A DNA stretch of 46,939 nt from Deltaproteobacteria bacterium (GCA_011375175.1 DRME01000048.1:1-46939); one strand, 5' to 3'. Positions 35,432 to 46,217 are shown, counted from the stretch's first letter. Notes: generated from the letters alone by a model not told the origin. Program-made: numbers and translations.

Positions 35432-36184
35432 TCACACGGCCCTGTCCAGCGCCTCCGGCGGTATGTCGAAGTTGGCGTACACGTTCTGTACGTCGTCGAG
35501 GTCTTCGAGGTCGTCGAGCAGGCGCAGCACCTGGTCGGCCGTCTTCCCTTCCACGCGCACCGTGTTCTTCGGTATCATCGAGAGCTCGGCCATCGTATAC
35601 TCCAGCCCCATCTCGTCGAAGGCCTTCTTCACGTCGTGGAAGTCCGACGGCGAGGTGTAGACCTCGAACACACCGTCCTCGTCGTTTCTCACCACGTCGT
35701 CGGCCCCGGCCTCGAGGGCCGCCTCCATGAGACGCTCTTCGGAGACGCTCTCGATATCGAAGGTTATGAGTCCCCTGTGGTCGAACATCCAGGCCACCGA
35801 ACCGCTCTCGCCGAGACGTCCGCCGGCCTTGGAGAAGACGTGGCGCACCTCCGAGGCCGTGCGGTTACGGTTGTCAGTCATGAAGGCCACCAGGACGGCG
35901 ACACCGCCGGGAGCGTACCCCTCGTAGACGCCTTCCTCGTAGTTCACGTCGCCGAGCTCGCCGGCCCCCTTCTTTATGGCCCGCTCTATGTTCTCGCCCG
36001 GCAGGTTCTCCGACTTCGCCCGGTCTATGGCCGCGCGCAGCCTCGGATTGGACGCGGGATCGGACCCTCCCATCTTGGCGGCCACCATGATCTCCTTTAC
36101 GAGCTTGGAGAATATCTTGCCCTTTTTCGCATCGCTGCGGGCCTTCTTGTGCTTTATGTTGGCCCACTTGGAATGTCCGGCCAT
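35432..36184 (-). CDS. yebC: YebC/PmpR family transcriptional regulator
   Basis: A 250-residue YebC protein starting [14 protein letters not shown], the family's invariant N-terminus, which fixes the start at 36184; GGGGAGAG precedes it. Typical segments are [28 protein letters not shown] and the TDNRNRT loop. YebC members bind DNA, and some relieve ribosome stalling at proline stretches. In many bacteria yebC lies upstream of ruvCAB, as here, but with element R6 between. The upstream in-frame extension is palindromic element R7 and is not coding. Confidence 0.95.
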   Translation of the reverse strand: MAGHSKWANIKHKKARSDAKKGKIFSKLVKEIMVAAKMGGSDPASNPRLRAAIDRAKSENLPGENIERAIKKGAGELGDVNYEEGVYEGYAPGGVAVLVAFMTDNRNRTASEVRHVFSKAGGRLGESGSVAWMFDHRGLITFDIESVSEERLMEAALEAGADDVVRNDEDGVFEVYTSPSDFHDVKKAFDEMGLEYTMAELSMIPKNTVRVEGKTADQVLRLLDDLEDLDDVQNVYANFDIPPEALDRAV

Positions 36185-36204
36185 TCGGCTCTCTCCCCCC
36201 TGAA

Positions 36205-36426
36205 AAGGAAACTCTGATTTATTGTACTGAGGGAACCTTTTTGTAAAAGGGTCATAGACCCACGGTTCCCTCGGACTCCCTCCAAAAACTTTTAACGCGA
36301 GTTGGTTTCCCCCTGTTTTGCTTGGCAAAACAGGGGGAAACCAACTCGTATTGAAAGTCTTTGAAGGGGGTCTGGGGGAAACTTTCTACAGAAAGTTTCC
36401 CCCAGGGTAATGAGTCGGGGTTTCAC
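36205..36426. repeat. Modular palindromic element, copy R7
   Basis: A forward-orientation copy beginning AAGGAAACTCTGATTT. Its left hairpin holds an inserted GGGTCATAGACCC stem. The centre is the perfect 25-bp palindrome at 36298-36348, with centre TTG rather than CTG. The right hairpin CTGGGGGAAACTTTCT... follows. The right end is diverged (GAGTCGGGGTTTCAC). It lies between the NtrC-family gene and yebC. Confidence 0.92.
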
Positions 36427-36496
36427 GGGATTATATAACACAGGGAGGCGGGATTTGTAAACACGCTTATCGAGGAAGGGACGGAAGGAAGGGCTC

Positions 36497-37873
<1,377 letters not shown>

Positions 37874-38023
37874 CGTACTTCGCCCCGCCGACGCCACATC
37901 CGTGAACCCGCGGCCCCGCGCCGCGACTGCTTCACCCCCTCGTGCGCACCATCCCGCGCGCCGGAGCCGCAGGCCGGAAAACAGCAACAATGCGCACTGA
38001 GGCAAGTATAATTATGATAACTA

Positions 38024-38052
38024 TTTATAATTCATGGCAAGACGTTTGTCAA
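38024..38052 (-). promoter_or_regulatory. Consensus sigma70 promoter of the NtrC-family gene
   Basis: On the minus strand TTGACA (38052-38047) and TATAAA (38029-38024) are 17 bases apart in an AT-rich pocket. Transcription would start near 38017. Confidence 0.75.
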
Positions 38053-38281
38053 TGCCGTTGTTGAGACATTGAGACCGCCCGCTATCGTCTTTGTGATGGG
38101 GGAACCGCTGCCGGTCATGTAAAGAGGGTTTCACCTCCCCCTGCGGCGCAGCGGGGCAGGGAGACGACGGCGGTGGCGCATCGAAACGAAGGACGACGGT
38201 AAAAAGGGGGAGACGGTCCGGCTGCCGCGCCCGACGGGACGGGGAGGACGGGGACGGCGGCGCCGATGCCCGGGGGGAGTT

Positions 38282-38355
38282 TGGCTGGGGGACCAGGATT
38301 CGAACCTGGGTTGACGGGTTCAGAGCCCGTAGTCCTGCCGCTAGACGATCCCCCA
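38282..38355 (-). tRNA. tRNA-Gln (anticodon CTG), CCA encoded
   Basis: On the minus strand the acceptor TGGGGGA pairs with TCCCCCA, the anticodon loop CTCTGAA gives CTG, and the T arm contains GGTTCGAATCC. The discriminator base G and CCA are encoded at 38285-38282. The D arm TCGTCTAGCGGCAGGA is typical of glutamine tRNA. Confidence 0.95.
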
Positions 38356-38390
38356 GCGGTCAGAGTCGGCGTGTTGCGTGAGCGCACTAT

Positions 38391-38419
38391 AGCTTAATTG
38401 GAACGGCCCGGATAGTCAA
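38391..38419 (-). promoter_or_regulatory. Promoter of tRNA-Gln
   Basis: On the minus strand TTGACT (38419-38414) and TAAGCT (38396-38391) are 17 bases apart, about 36 bases before the tRNA 5' end. Confidence 0.5.
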
Positions 38420-38476
38420 GTCTTTTTTCCCGCGGCCCGCTCTGCGGCGCGGCGGCCGGCGAAAGTCTATTGTTGT

Positions 38477-38745
38477 GGAAGCTCTGATTAATTACCCTGA
38501 GGGAACCTTTTTGTAAGAAGGTTCCCTCAGACTCCCTCCAAAAACTTTTAACGCGAGTTGGTTTCCCCCTGTTTTGCCTGGCAAAACAGGGGGAAACCAA
38601 CTCGTATTAAAAGTCTTTGAAGGGGGTCTGGGGGAAACTTTCTACAGAAAGTTTCCCCCAGCGTAATGAAGGGGGTCCGGGGGAAACGTGGGTCTATGGC
38701 CCTTCTACAGAAAGTTTCCCCCGGTGCAATGAATCAGAGTTTCCT
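38477..38745. repeat. Modular palindromic element, copy R8, with duplicated right hairpin
   Basis: A forward copy. It begins GGAAGCTCTGATTAATTACC and has a left hairpin GAGGGAACCTTTTTG..., the perfect 25-bp palindrome at 38554-38604, and a right hairpin CTGGGGGAAACTTTCT. A second version of the right hairpin with an inserted GGGTCTATGGCCC segment follows. It ends GAATCAGAGTTTCC. The two ends form an inverted pair. Confidence 0.92.
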
Positions 38746-38773
38746 TGTAATTTGCCCTCCGTGATGTTAAGAT
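38745..38773 (+). promoter_or_regulatory. Possible lipA promoter whose -35 overlaps the element end
   Basis: TTGTAA (38745-38750) and TAAGAT (38768-38773) are 17 bases apart. The -35 begins in the terminal TTTCCTT of element R8. Both boxes are moderate matches. Confidence 0.4.
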
Positions 38774-38824
38774 CACATCTATTTCAATTCAACGGCTCAA
38801 GGTTCAGCTTGCCGGCACGGCCCC

Positions 38825-39706
38825 ATGACGCGCTCCAGCAATACCGACAGGAAAAGACTCGCCCCCTGGCTCAGGAAGCCGCTGGGGCGCCGCAGCGGCC
38901 TTCACCGCATGAAGGCCATGCTCAGAAGCCGCAACCTCCACACGGTATGTGAGGAGGCGAGGTGCCCCAACATCGGCGAGTGCTTCTCCAAGCCCACGGC
39001 CACGTTCATGATCCTCGGAGACCGCTGCACGAGGAACTGCTCGTTCTGCAGCGTCGAGGGAAGCGGCCGGCCCGCCCCGCCCGACCCCGGCGAGCCGCGG
39101 AACATAGCCGAGGCCGCCCGCGAACTGGGACTCCGGCACGTGGTGGTGACGTCCGTCACGCGCGACGACCTGCCGCTCGGCGGCGCAGAGCAATTCGCCT
39201 TGACAATAAGGGCCTTAAGAGATACGATTCCCGGCATTTTGGTGGAGGTGCTCACCCCCGACTTCGGCGGCGACAGGGCCGCCCTCGACGTGGTGCTCGA
39301 CGAGGGACCCGACATCTTCAACCACAACCTCGAGACGGTCCGCTCCCTCTATCCGCTCGTGAGGCCCCAGGCCGACTACGAAAGATCGCTCCAGGTCCTC
39401 GGCCGGGCCGCGGCGCGCGGGCTCACCGTCAAGTCGGGCATAATGGTGGGCTTCGGCGAGTCGGTCCGGGAGGTCCTGGGCCTCCTCGACGACCTGAAGG
39501 CCGCGGGATGCTCCATGGTGACCATCGGCCAGTACCTGCGCCCCGCGAGGGACAACATCGAGGTGGCACGCTACGTGGAGCCCCGGCTCTTCGAGGAATA
39601 CGGCCGCTACGCCCGGGAGATAGGCATCCATCGCGTCTACTCCGGTCCCTTCGTTCGCAGCTCCTACAACGCCGAAGAGGTGTACGCCGGCGGAGCGCCG
39701 TCGTGA
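38825..39706 (+). CDS. lipA: Lipoyl synthase
   Basis: LipA inserts sulfur at C6 and C8 of the octanoyl chain on lipoyl domains. The 293-residue protein has the auxiliary cluster cysteines C42, C47 and C53 (VCEEARCPNIGEC) and the radical SAM cysteines C68, C72 and C75 (CTRNCSFC). The C-terminal RSSYNA supplies the serine ligand of the auxiliary cluster. Length and start are normal, although no clear ribosome binding site precedes the ATG. It is the first gene of the plus-strand run into alaC, hom and thrC. Confidence 0.97.
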   Translation: MTRSSNTDRKRLAPWLRKPLGRRSGLHRMKAMLRSRNLHTVCEEARCPNIGECFSKPTATFMILGDRCTRNCSFCSVEGSGRPAPPDPGEPRNIAEAARELGLRHVVVTSVTRDDLPLGGAEQFALTIRALRDTIPGILVEVLTPDFGGDRAALDVVLDEGPDIFNHNLETVRSLYPLVRPQADYERSLQVLGRAAARGLTVKSGIMVGFGESVREVLGLLDDLKAAGCSMVTIGQYLRPARDNIEVARYVEPRLFEEYGRYAREIGIHRVYSGPFVRSSYNAEEVYAGGAPS

Positions 39707-39759
39707 GGCGCAAGAGGTTTTCCGGGAATAGAACACTTACGAGGTCACCCCGCACATAA

Positions 39760-40938
39760 ATGGAAGAATTTCATCGCATAAAGAGGCTTCCGCCCTATGT
39801 CTTCAACATCGTAAACGAGCTGAAGATACAAGCGCGCAGAAGAGGTGAGGACATAATCGATCTCGGCATGGGCAACCCCGACCAGCCCACGCCGCCCCAC
39901 ATAGTCGACAAGCTCGTCGAGGCGGCGCGCAACCCGCGAAACCACCGCTACTCGGCCTCGCGCGGCATCTACAAGCTGAGGCTCGCCATAACGGACTGGT
40001 ACAGGCGCCGCTACGACGTGGACCTCGATCCCGAGACCGAGGCGGTCGCCACCATAGGCTCCAAGGACGGGCTCGCCCACCTGGCCCTCGCCGTCATAGG
40101 TCCCGGCGACGTGGTCTTCGTGCCCAACCCGACCTACCCCATACACGCATACTCGGTCGTCATAGCCGGCGGGGACCTGCGCAGCATCCCGCTGTTTCCG
40201 GGCTCGGACTTCTTCGACGAGCTCCAGCGGGCGACGATGGAGATGTGGCCCAGGCCAAAGCTCCTGGTGCTGAACTTCCCCCACAACCCGACGACCGAGG
40301 TCGTCGAGATCGACTTCTTCAGGAAGGTCGTGGACTTCGCAAAGGAACACGAGATGATGGTGATCCACGACCTCGCCTACGCGGACATCGTCTTCGACGG
40401 CTACAGGGCGCCGAGCTTCCTCCAGGTGCCGGGCGCGAAGGACGTGGGCGTGGAGTTCTTCACCCTCTCCAAGAGCTACAACATGCCGGGCTGGCGCGTC
40501 GGGTTCGCCGTGGGAAACCGCAGGATGATAGCGGCCCTCACGAGGATCAAGAGCTACCTCGACTACGGCATGTTCCAGCCCATCCAGATAGCGGCCATCA
40601 TCGCCCTCAACGGCCCCCAGGAGTGTGTGAGCGGCATATGCGAGACCTACAGGTCCCGGCGCGACGCGCTCATCGACAGCTTCGGAAAGGCCGGCTGGGA
40701 GATCGAGAAACCGAGGGCCACCATGTTCGTCTGGGCGAGGATACCGGAGCCGCTGCGCGGCATGGGCTCGCTCGAGTTCTCGAAGCTGCTGCTGGCAAAG
40801 GGGAAGGTGGCCGTCTCGCCGGGCGTGGGCTTCGGAGACCAGGGCGACGAGTTCGTAAGGCTTGCGCTGGTGGAGAACGAGCAGCGCATCAGGCAGGCCG
40901 CCAAGGGAGTGAAGAAGACGCTCGACGGCGTCGGCTGA
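39760..40938 (+). CDS. alaC: AlaC-like alanine/aspartate aminotransferase
   Basis: A 392-residue PLP-dependent class I/II aminotransferase. It begins with [19 protein letters not shown] and has [10 protein letters not shown] at about 37-46. The PLP lysine lies in [15 protein letters not shown] near residue 237, and the phosphate-binding arginine lies in the same motif. Similarity is to AlaC/YfdZ, which makes alanine from pyruvate with glutamate. The position before hom and thrC is common in deltaproteobacteria. A very strong hairpin follows the stop. Confidence 0.88.
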   Translation: MEEFHRIKRLPPYVFNIVNELKIQARRRGEDIIDLGMGNPDQPTPPHIVDKLVEAARNPRNHRYSASRGIYKLRLAITDWYRRRYDVDLDPETEAVATIGSKDGLAHLALAVIGPGDVVFVPNPTYPIHAYSVVIAGGDLRSIPLFPGSDFFDELQRATMEMWPRPKLLVLNFPHNPTTEVVEIDFFRKVVDFAKEHEMMVIHDLAYADIVFDGYRAPSFLQVPGAKDVGVEFFTLSKSYNMPGWRVGFAVGNRRMIAALTRIKSYLDYGMFQPIQIAAIIALNGPQECVSGICETYRSRRDALIDSFGKAGWEIEKPRATMFVWARIPEPLRGMGSLEFSKLLLAKGKVAVSPGVGFGDQGDEFVRLALVENEQRIRQAAKGVKKTLDGVG

Positions 40939-40989
40939 GGCGGCGCTTCCCGCTCCGCCTCCACGAGGGCCGAAGCGGGAAGCGCCGCC
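40939..40989 (+). terminator. Strong hairpin after alaC
   Basis: GGCGGCGCTTCCCGCT (40939-40954) pairs perfectly with AGCGGGAAGCGCCGCC (40974-40989). It starts right at the alaC stop, but no T tract follows. It may slow polymerase, stabilise the upstream mRNA end, or terminate partially before hom. Confidence 0.55.
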
Positions 40990-41028
40990 CGGGAAAGAAA
41001 ATACCGGAGGTATCGACGGAAGGCGCTC

Positions 41029-42348
41029 ATGGAGACGATAAACGCGGGTCTCATAGGGTTCGGCACGGTCGGGACCGGGGTCTACAGGGTCCTGACCGAG
41101 AACGCCGACGTTATCGAGAAGAAGCTTGGCTGCAGGCTGAGGCTAAAGAAGATAGCCGACAGGGACGTAGAGAGGGACAGGGGCGTCAAGGTGGACCCGG
41201 CGCTGCTCACCGCCGACCCCTCCGAGGTGATAAACGACCCCGGCATCTCCATCGTCATAGAGCTCATCGGCGGCACCGGCGCGGCGCGGGAGTTCATCGT
41301 CGAGGCGCTGGCCAAGGGCAAGCACGTGGTGACGGCCAACAAGGCGCTGCTCTCCACCCACGGCCGCGAGATATTCGAGACGGCCCGCTCCATGGGGCTC
41401 GACATCGGCTTCGAGGCGAGCGTGGGCGGCGGCATACCGGTCATAAAGGCGCTTCGCGAGGGGCTTGCCGCCAATCACGTAGAGAGCATCTGCGGCATCA
41501 TAAACGGTACGGCCAATTACATACTGAGCCGCATGACGAGCGACGGCGGCCGCTTCGAGGACGTGCTCGCCGAGGCCCAGGCCAGGGGATACGCCGAGGC
41601 CGACCCCACCTACGACGTGGAGGGGATCGACACGGCCCACAAGCTCGCAATCCTCATCAACATCGCCTACGGCACCTACGTGGAGCTCGACTCCATATAC
41701 ACCGAGGGCATATCGCGCATAACGCCGCTGGACATAGCGTTCGCCGCCGAGTTCGGCTACAGGGTCAAGCTCCTGGCCATAGCGAAGAGCGAGGACGGGG
41801 AGATCGAGGCGAGGGTCCATCCCACGATGATACCGGCGACCCATCCGCTCGCCTCGGTGGACGGCGCCTTCAACGCCGTCCACATAGAGGGCGACGCCGT
41901 GGGCCCGGTCATGCTCTACGGCCTCGGCGCGGGCATGATGCCCACGGCGAGCGCCGTCGTCGCCGACGTGGTGGACATCGCAAGGAACATGAGAAACGGC
42001 GTCGGCCGGCGCCTCGAGCCGCTGTCGTACATGCACGGAGCCGTGAGGGAGGCGGCCGTAAGGCCCATGGACGAGCTCGACATACCGTGGTATCTGCGCT
42101 TCTCGGCGCTGGACCGCCCCGGCGTGCTCTCCCGCATAGCGGGCGTGCTCGGCGCGCACAACATAAGCATCTCCTCGGTCATACAGAAGGGCCGCCAGGC
42201 TGGAGAGGCCGTGCCGCTCGTCATACTGACCCACCACGCAAAGGAACGGCAGATGCGGGCCGCCCTCGCCGAGATAGAGACGCTCGACGTGGTGCGCGAC
42301 AGGCCGGCATATATCAGGATAGAGGAGAACCTCGGTGCATCTCGATAG
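41029..42348 (+). CDS. hom: Homoserine dehydrogenase
   Basis: This 439-residue enzyme reduces aspartate semialdehyde to homoserine with NAD(P)H. The Rossmann motif GFGTVGTGVYR is at about 10-20. The catalytic segment contains GGGIPVIKALREGLAAN and the INGTANYILSRM signature. The C-terminal ACT domain (about 355-430; LDRPGVLSRIAGVLGAHNISISSVIQ) allows threonine feedback. GGAAGG lies before the ATG. Its last 14 bases overlap the thrC start, indicating coupled translation. Confidence 0.97.
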   Translation: METINAGLIGFGTVGTGVYRVLTENADVIEKKLGCRLRLKKIADRDVERDRGVKVDPALLTADPSEVINDPGISIVIELIGGTGAAREFIVEALAKGKHVVTANKALLSTHGREIFETARSMGLDIGFEASVGGGIPVIKALREGLAANHVESICGIINGTANYILSRMTSDGGRFEDVLAEAQARGYAEADPTYDVEGIDTAHKLAILINIAYGTYVELDSIYTEGISRITPLDIAFAAEFGYRVKLLAIAKSEDGEIEARVHPTMIPATHPLASVDGAFNAVHIEGDAVGPVMLYGLGAGMMPTASAVVADVVDIARNMRNGVGRRLEPLSYMHGAVREAAVRPMDELDIPWYLRFSALDRPGVLSRIAGVLGAHNISISSVIQKGRQAGEAVPLVILTHHAKERQMRAALAEIETLDVVRDRPAYIRIEENLGASR

Positions 42349-43405
42349 GAAAGGCGTCTGGGAAGGCGTAATCAGGGAGTTCAGGGGCTTTCTGCCCGAC
42401 ATATCGGACGAGGCGGTGGTGACGCTGCGCGAGGGCAACACGCCGCTTGTGGAGTCCCACAACCTGGGGGACATGGTCGGCGACATAAGGCTGCTCTTCA
42501 AGTACGAGGGCCTCAACCCCACGGGCTCGTTCAAGGACCGGGGCATGACCCTGGCCGTCTCCATGGCGAGGCAGGCGGGCTCGGAGGCCGTCATCTGCGC
42601 CTCCACGGGCAACACCTCGGCCTCGGCCGCCGCCTACGCCGCCAAGGCGGGCATGAGGGCCTACGTGCTCGTCCCAGAGGGGAGGATCGCCGTGGGAAAG
42701 CTCTCGCAGGCCATGATCCACGGGGCCGTGGTAATGGAGGTGAGCGGGAGCTTCGACGACGCCCTCGACATCGTGAAGGAGATAACGCGCAGCCACCCGG
42801 TCACCATGGTCAACTCGCTCAACCCCTACAGGATAGAAGGGCAGAAGACGGCGGCCTTCGAGGTCTGCGAGCACCTGGGACACCCCCCCACCTTCCACTT
42901 CCTCCCCGTGGGCAACGCCGGCAACATAACGGCCTACTGGAAGGGCTACAGGGAGTACAGGGACAAGGACATCACATCGAGCCTGCCCAAGATGATGGGC
43001 TTCCAGGCCGAGGGCGCGGCCCCCATAGTGCTGGGGCACGTGGTCGAGGACCCGCAGACCATCGCCACGGCCATACGCATAGGCAATCCGGCGAGCTGGA
43101 AAGAGGCCGAGGCGGCGAGGGACGAGTCGGGAGGGATCATCGACATGGTGAGCGACGAACAGATCATCGAGGCCTACAGGCTGCTCGCATCGCGCGAGGG
43201 CATCTTCTGCGAGCCCGCCTCGGCGGCGAGCCTTGCGGGACTAATCAAGCTCAAGAAGGAAGGCGTGGTGAGCGACGGCGACACCGTGGTCTGCACCCTC
43301 ACGGGCCACGGCCTCAAGGACCCGGCCACGGCCATCGACTCGGCGGTGAAGCCGGTAAAGGTCTCGCCCAGCGCCGACGAGGTCCTCAGGGTCATGGGGT
43401 TCTGA
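42335..43405 (+). CDS. thrC: Threonine synthase
   Basis: ThrC converts O-phosphohomoserine to threonine with PLP. The 356-residue protein has the PLP lysine in NPTGSFKDRGM (K near residue 68), the CASTGNTSASAAAYAAKAG phosphate-site stretch and the GNAGNITAYWKGY segment. It starts with GTG inside the end of hom. Its stop codon TGA is part of the left hairpin of palindromic element R9. The pathway step between Hom and ThrC, homoserine kinase, is not encoded by a ThrB gene here; the ApgM-like gene downstream may supply it. Confidence 0.96.
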   Translation: MHLDRKGVWEGVIREFRGFLPDISDEAVVTLREGNTPLVESHNLGDMVGDIRLLFKYEGLNPTGSFKDRGMTLAVSMARQAGSEAVICASTGNTSASAAAYAAKAGMRAYVLVPEGRIAVGKLSQAMIHGAVVMEVSGSFDDALDIVKEITRSHPVTMVNSLNPYRIEGQKTAAFEVCEHLGHPPTFHFLPVGNAGNITAYWKGYREYRDKDITSSLPKMMGFQAEGAAPIVLGHVVEDPQTIATAIRIGNPASWKEAEAARDESGGIIDMVSDEQIIEAYRLLASREGIFCEPASAASLAGLIKLKKEGVVSDGDTVVCTLTGHGLKDPATAIDSAVKPVKVSPSADEVLRVMGF

Positions 43406-43604
43406 GGGAACCTTTTTGTAAAAAGGTTCCCTCAGACTCCCTCCAAAAACTTTTAACGCGAGTTGGTTTCCCCCTGTTTTGCCTGGCAAAACAGGGGGAA
43501 ACCAACTCGTATTAAAAGTCTTTGAAGGGGGTCTGGGGGAAGCGTGGGCCTATGGCCCTTCTACAGAAAGTTTCCCCCAGGTAAGTAATGAATCAGAGCT
43601 TCCT
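43402..43604. repeat. Modular palindromic element, copy R9, within the threonine operon
   Basis: A forward copy starting with hairpin CTGAGGGAACCTTTTTG at the thrC stop. It contains the perfect 25-bp palindrome at 43459-43509 and a right hairpin with the GGGCCTATGGCCC insert. It ends GAATCAGAGCTTCC. The outer left terminus is missing, replaced by the thrC coding end. It separates thrC from the ApgM-family gene. Confidence 0.93.
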
Positions 43605-43628
43605 TATAAGGATGGAAAATACAGAGAG

Positions 43629-44837
43629 ATGAAGTACGTGATACTGATAGGCGACGGCATGGCCGACGAGCCGCTCGAAGCGCTGGGCGGCAGGACGGTC
43701 CTCGAATACGCCGAGACGCCCAACATGGACGCCGTGGCCTCGTCCGGGAGACTGGGGCTCTTCAGATCCGTGCCCGGGGGCTTTCCGCCGGGTAGCGACG
43801 TGGCCAACATGAGTATCCTCGGCTACAGTCCGGCCCGCTACTACACGGGCCGGGCCCCGCTCGAGGCGGCGAGCATCGGGGTAAGGCTCGGCCCCTCGGA
43901 CACGGCCCTGCGCTGCAACCTCGTGAGTCTCGGGGAAGGTCCCGGCGGGACGGTCATGAAGGACTACAGCGCGGGCCACATAACGACCGACGAGGCCGAT
44001 TCACTCATAAAGAGCCTCGACCGCGCCCTCGGCGCCGGCGCCGCGGGACCGTTCCGCTTCCACAGGGGCAAGTCCTACCGCCACCTCGTCGTCTGGCTCG
44101 ACGGCCCCGTCGACTTCGAGACCACCCCGCCCCACGACATAACGGGCCGTCCCGTGGAGGGGCACCTGCCCGGCGGCGAGGGGGCGGACGAGCTCCGCTC
44201 GCTCATGGAGCGGTCCCGCGAGGTGCTGCGCGACCACCCGGTCAACAGGGAACGCCGCGCAAGGGGCCTCGCTACGGCCGACTCCATCTGGCTCTGGGGC
44301 CAGGGCCGGGCCCCGAGGTTTCCCACGATGAAGGAGCTCTTCGGCGTCGACGGCTCGATCATCTCGGCCGTGGACCTCATGAACGGTCTCGGCGTCTACG
44401 CCGGACTCGAGGTCATAGACGTGCCCGGCGCCACGGGCTACATAGACACCGACTACTCGGCCAAGGCCCGCTACGCCCTCGAAAGCCTCGAGGAGCGCGA
44501 CTTCGTGTGCGTCCACGTGGAGGCCCCCGACGAGGCGGGCCACAACGGCTCTCTCGACGACAAGCTGCGCGCCGTCGAGGACTTCGACGGCCTCGTCGTC
44601 GGAGCGGTGCGCGAGGGCCTTCGCCGGTTCGGCGCCTTCAGGCTGCTCGTCATAACCGACCACCCCACACCGGTGAGGCTGCGCACCCACACCTCCGATC
44701 CCGTGCCCTTCGCCCTGTGCGGGGACGGCTCGCCGGCCGGCTCGGCGGCGCGCCGCTTCTGCGAAAGGGACGCCGCCGCCACGGGTGTCGTCGAAACGGA
44801 CTGCGAGGACTTCGCGCGGCGGTTCTTCGGGGGCTGA
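43629..44837 (+). CDS. ApgM-family protein, probable homoserine kinase of the TIGR02535 type
   Basis: A 402-residue member of the alkaline phosphatase superfamily, related to archaeal-type cofactor-independent phosphoglycerate mutase. It starts MKYVILIGDGMADEP, with the metal-binding aspartate at 9. PPGSDVANMSILGY carries the phospho-serine, and later HVEAPDEAGHNG and ITDHPTP carry further metal ligands. TIGR02535 is defined as a proposed homoserine kinase, and genes of this type beside hom and thrC fill the ThrB gap in several bacteria. Sequence and context here both fit that role; phosphoglycerate mutase is the alternative. The ATG at 43629 starts the conserved core. Upstream in-frame sequence is element R9 and not part of the protein. 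Confidence 0.8.
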   Translation: MKYVILIGDGMADEPLEALGGRTVLEYAETPNMDAVASSGRLGLFRSVPGGFPPGSDVANMSILGYSPARYYTGRAPLEAASIGVRLGPSDTALRCNLVSLGEGPGGTVMKDYSAGHITTDEADSLIKSLDRALGAGAAGPFRFHRGKSYRHLVVWLDGPVDFETTPPHDITGRPVEGHLPGGEGADELRSLMERSREVLRDHPVNRERRARGLATADSIWLWGQGRAPRFPTMKELFGVDGSIISAVDLMNGLGVYAGLEVIDVPGATGYIDTDYSAKARYALESLEERDFVCVHVEAPDEAGHNGSLDDKLRAVEDFDGLVVGAVREGLRRFGAFRLLVITDHPTPVRLRTHTSDPVPFALCGDGSPAGSAARRFCERDAAATGVVETDCEDFARRFFGG

Positions 44838-44923
44838 CGGCCCTGCGGGCTGGCGGCCCTGCGGGGCTTGCGCCCCCTCCTCCCCTCTCCGCCTCCATCG
44901 CGGTGAGCGCGGACTTCCGCCTC
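44838..44923. other. Convergent intergenic region with a small hairpin
   Basis: This gap lies between two genes pointing at each other. A short stem GGGGC, loop TTGC, GCCCC lies at 44863-44876, and CGGCCCTGCGG is directly repeated. It may act as a weak bidirectional terminator. Confidence 0.4.
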
Positions 44924-45442
44924 TCAGCGGCCCGATGAGGCCCACAGTCCCAGCCCCGCGCTGCGCGCCCCGCTCTCGACGGCGGCGTAGCGGCCGGCCC
45001 GTTCGAGCCCGCAGGGCGGTATGACGAGCGTGCGCGCAAGGCCGCGGCCGAGCAGCTCGGCGCCCACGTCGAGACCGTCGACAGAGACCCAGCCCAGAAG
45101 CCTTCCGTACTTGTCCCGCGGCTCGTCGCGGCAGACTTGGACGAGCACCTCGCCGCGCCCCACGAGCTCGATGTTGGCGCGTCTTGCCGCGTTGCAGAAG
45201 GGCTCGTCCCGCTCCGGCGTGTCTATGCCCACGTAGCGGAGCCTGCGGCCGTCATCGAGCTCCACCGTGTCGCCGTCGATGACCCATGCCACCCTGGCCG
45301 TGAAGACGTAAGGCGGCGGTTCCGTCCCGCCCCCCGGCCCGCCGCCCCTCCAAAACCCGGCGAAGACGGCCAGGGCGGCGACCGAGACCGTAAGAAGCGA
45401 CCTCAGAGCGCGCCGTCGCGCCGGCAAAACCGGACCGGCCAC
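44924..45442 (-). CDS. Staphylococcal nuclease-like (SNase) thermonuclease
   Basis: A 172-residue nuclease with an N-terminal membrane segment (about 13-30) and an SNase OB-fold domain (about 46-165). Active-site features are RVAWVIDGDTVEL, RYVGIDTPERDEP and RDKYGRLLGWV, containing the expected arginines and acidic residues. It would act outside the cytoplasmic membrane, degrading DNA or RNA with calcium. The start codon is GTG, only 4 bases after the HAMP gene stop, so the two are cotranscribed. Confidence 0.85.
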   Translation of the reverse strand: MAGPVLPARRRALRSLLTVSVAALAVFAGFWRGGGPGGGTEPPPYVFTARVAWVIDGDTVELDDGRRLRYVGIDTPERDEPFCNAARRANIELVGRGEVLVQVCRDEPRDKYGRLLGWVSVDGLDVGAELLGRGLARTLVIPPCGLERAGRYAAVESGARSAGLGLWASSGR

Positions 45443-45446
45443 GGCC

Positions 45447-45998
45447 CTACCACTTCTCCCTGAAGCGGTGGATCATCTCCTGTATCTCGCTCACCTCTCT
45501 TTTCAGGCACTCCATATCGCAGTCCTTCCTGGCGAGCTCCCTTTGCAGCATGGCAAGCCTCGCGGCCAGCGCGCCGTGCAGCTCGTTGAAGGAGCGGCTC
45601 ATCTCTTCGGCCTGCTCGATGAAGGCATTGAGATTGCTCACGAAGTTGCGCACATGGATGTCGTCCCTGCCGCGCACATGAAGCCGCCTCGTAAGTTCTC
45701 CCGAGCTTATGAGCCTCATCTCGTACTCGAGCCGCTTGAAGGGCCCTATGAGCCTGTGGGAGAAGAAGACGGCCAGGAAGACGACGATGGCCATGTAGCC
45801 GAGGATGAGGAATATCCCCAGGGCCGGAGTCTGGACCCCGTAGTAGGCGGCCAGGGCGCGGGAGAGCGACTGGAGGAAGATGGCCCCCAGCATGGCCATT
45901 ATGACGAGCAGCGCGATGGTGAGCTGCAGTTCCCTGGAGACGAAGAAACGCTGCCGTACGCTCTTTTTCCTCTTTTCCGGTCCCTTTTCAGCGCTCAT
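45447..45998 (-). CDS. Two-TM HAMP domain protein
   Basis: A 183-residue protein with a positively charged start, two membrane helices (about 27-47 and 58-80), a HAMP-like linker (HRLIGPFKRLEYEMRLISSGELTRRLHVRGRDD) and a C-terminal coiled coil. There is no kinase, methyl-accepting or cyclase output domain. It resembles short HAMP proteins of deltaproteobacteria of unknown role that may pair with separate signalling partners. The ATG at 45998 is chosen over one 39 codons upstream because the upstream part looks non-coding. Confidence 0.78.
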   Translation of the reverse strand: MSAEKGPEKRKKSVRQRFFVSRELQLTIALLVIMAMLGAIFLQSLSRALAAYYGVQTPALGIFLILGYMAIVVFLAVFFSHRLIGPFKRLEYEMRLISSGELTRRLHVRGRDDIHVRNFVSNLNAFIEQAEEMSRSFNELHGALAARLAMLQRELARKDCDMECLKREVSEIQEMIHRFREKW

Positions 45999-46217
45999 GA
46001 CCACCCGTCCCGCAACATCCCCCCTCCTTCGACTATAAAGCCTCGACGGCCTCTTGTCAAGGCGCCCTGCGCCGAGGCGAAACACCTTGACTCTCGCCAT
46101 CGATGCATCTATCATACAAGAGGCAGGGACCGGGAGAGAGGCTTAACAGGGGCCGCCGAGGCTCCATTCCATCGTGCCGCACGACCGGGGGCGGCATCCC
46201 AGAGGAGCTTCCGTCTC

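Noticed and set aside
36185-36328. N-terminal extension of yebC beginning [17 protein letters not shown]
   Set aside because: This peptide is the translation of palindromic element R7, and near-identical peptides appear from other copies. YebC proteins start at MAGHSKW.
39193-39225. TTGACA-like promoter inside lipA
   Set aside because: TTGACA occurs around 39199, but it lies in lipA coding sequence far from any downstream start and is probably coincidental.
43479-43628. N-terminal extension of the ApgM-family protein
   Set aside because: It is translated element R9. The conserved protein begins at MKYVILIGDGM (43629).
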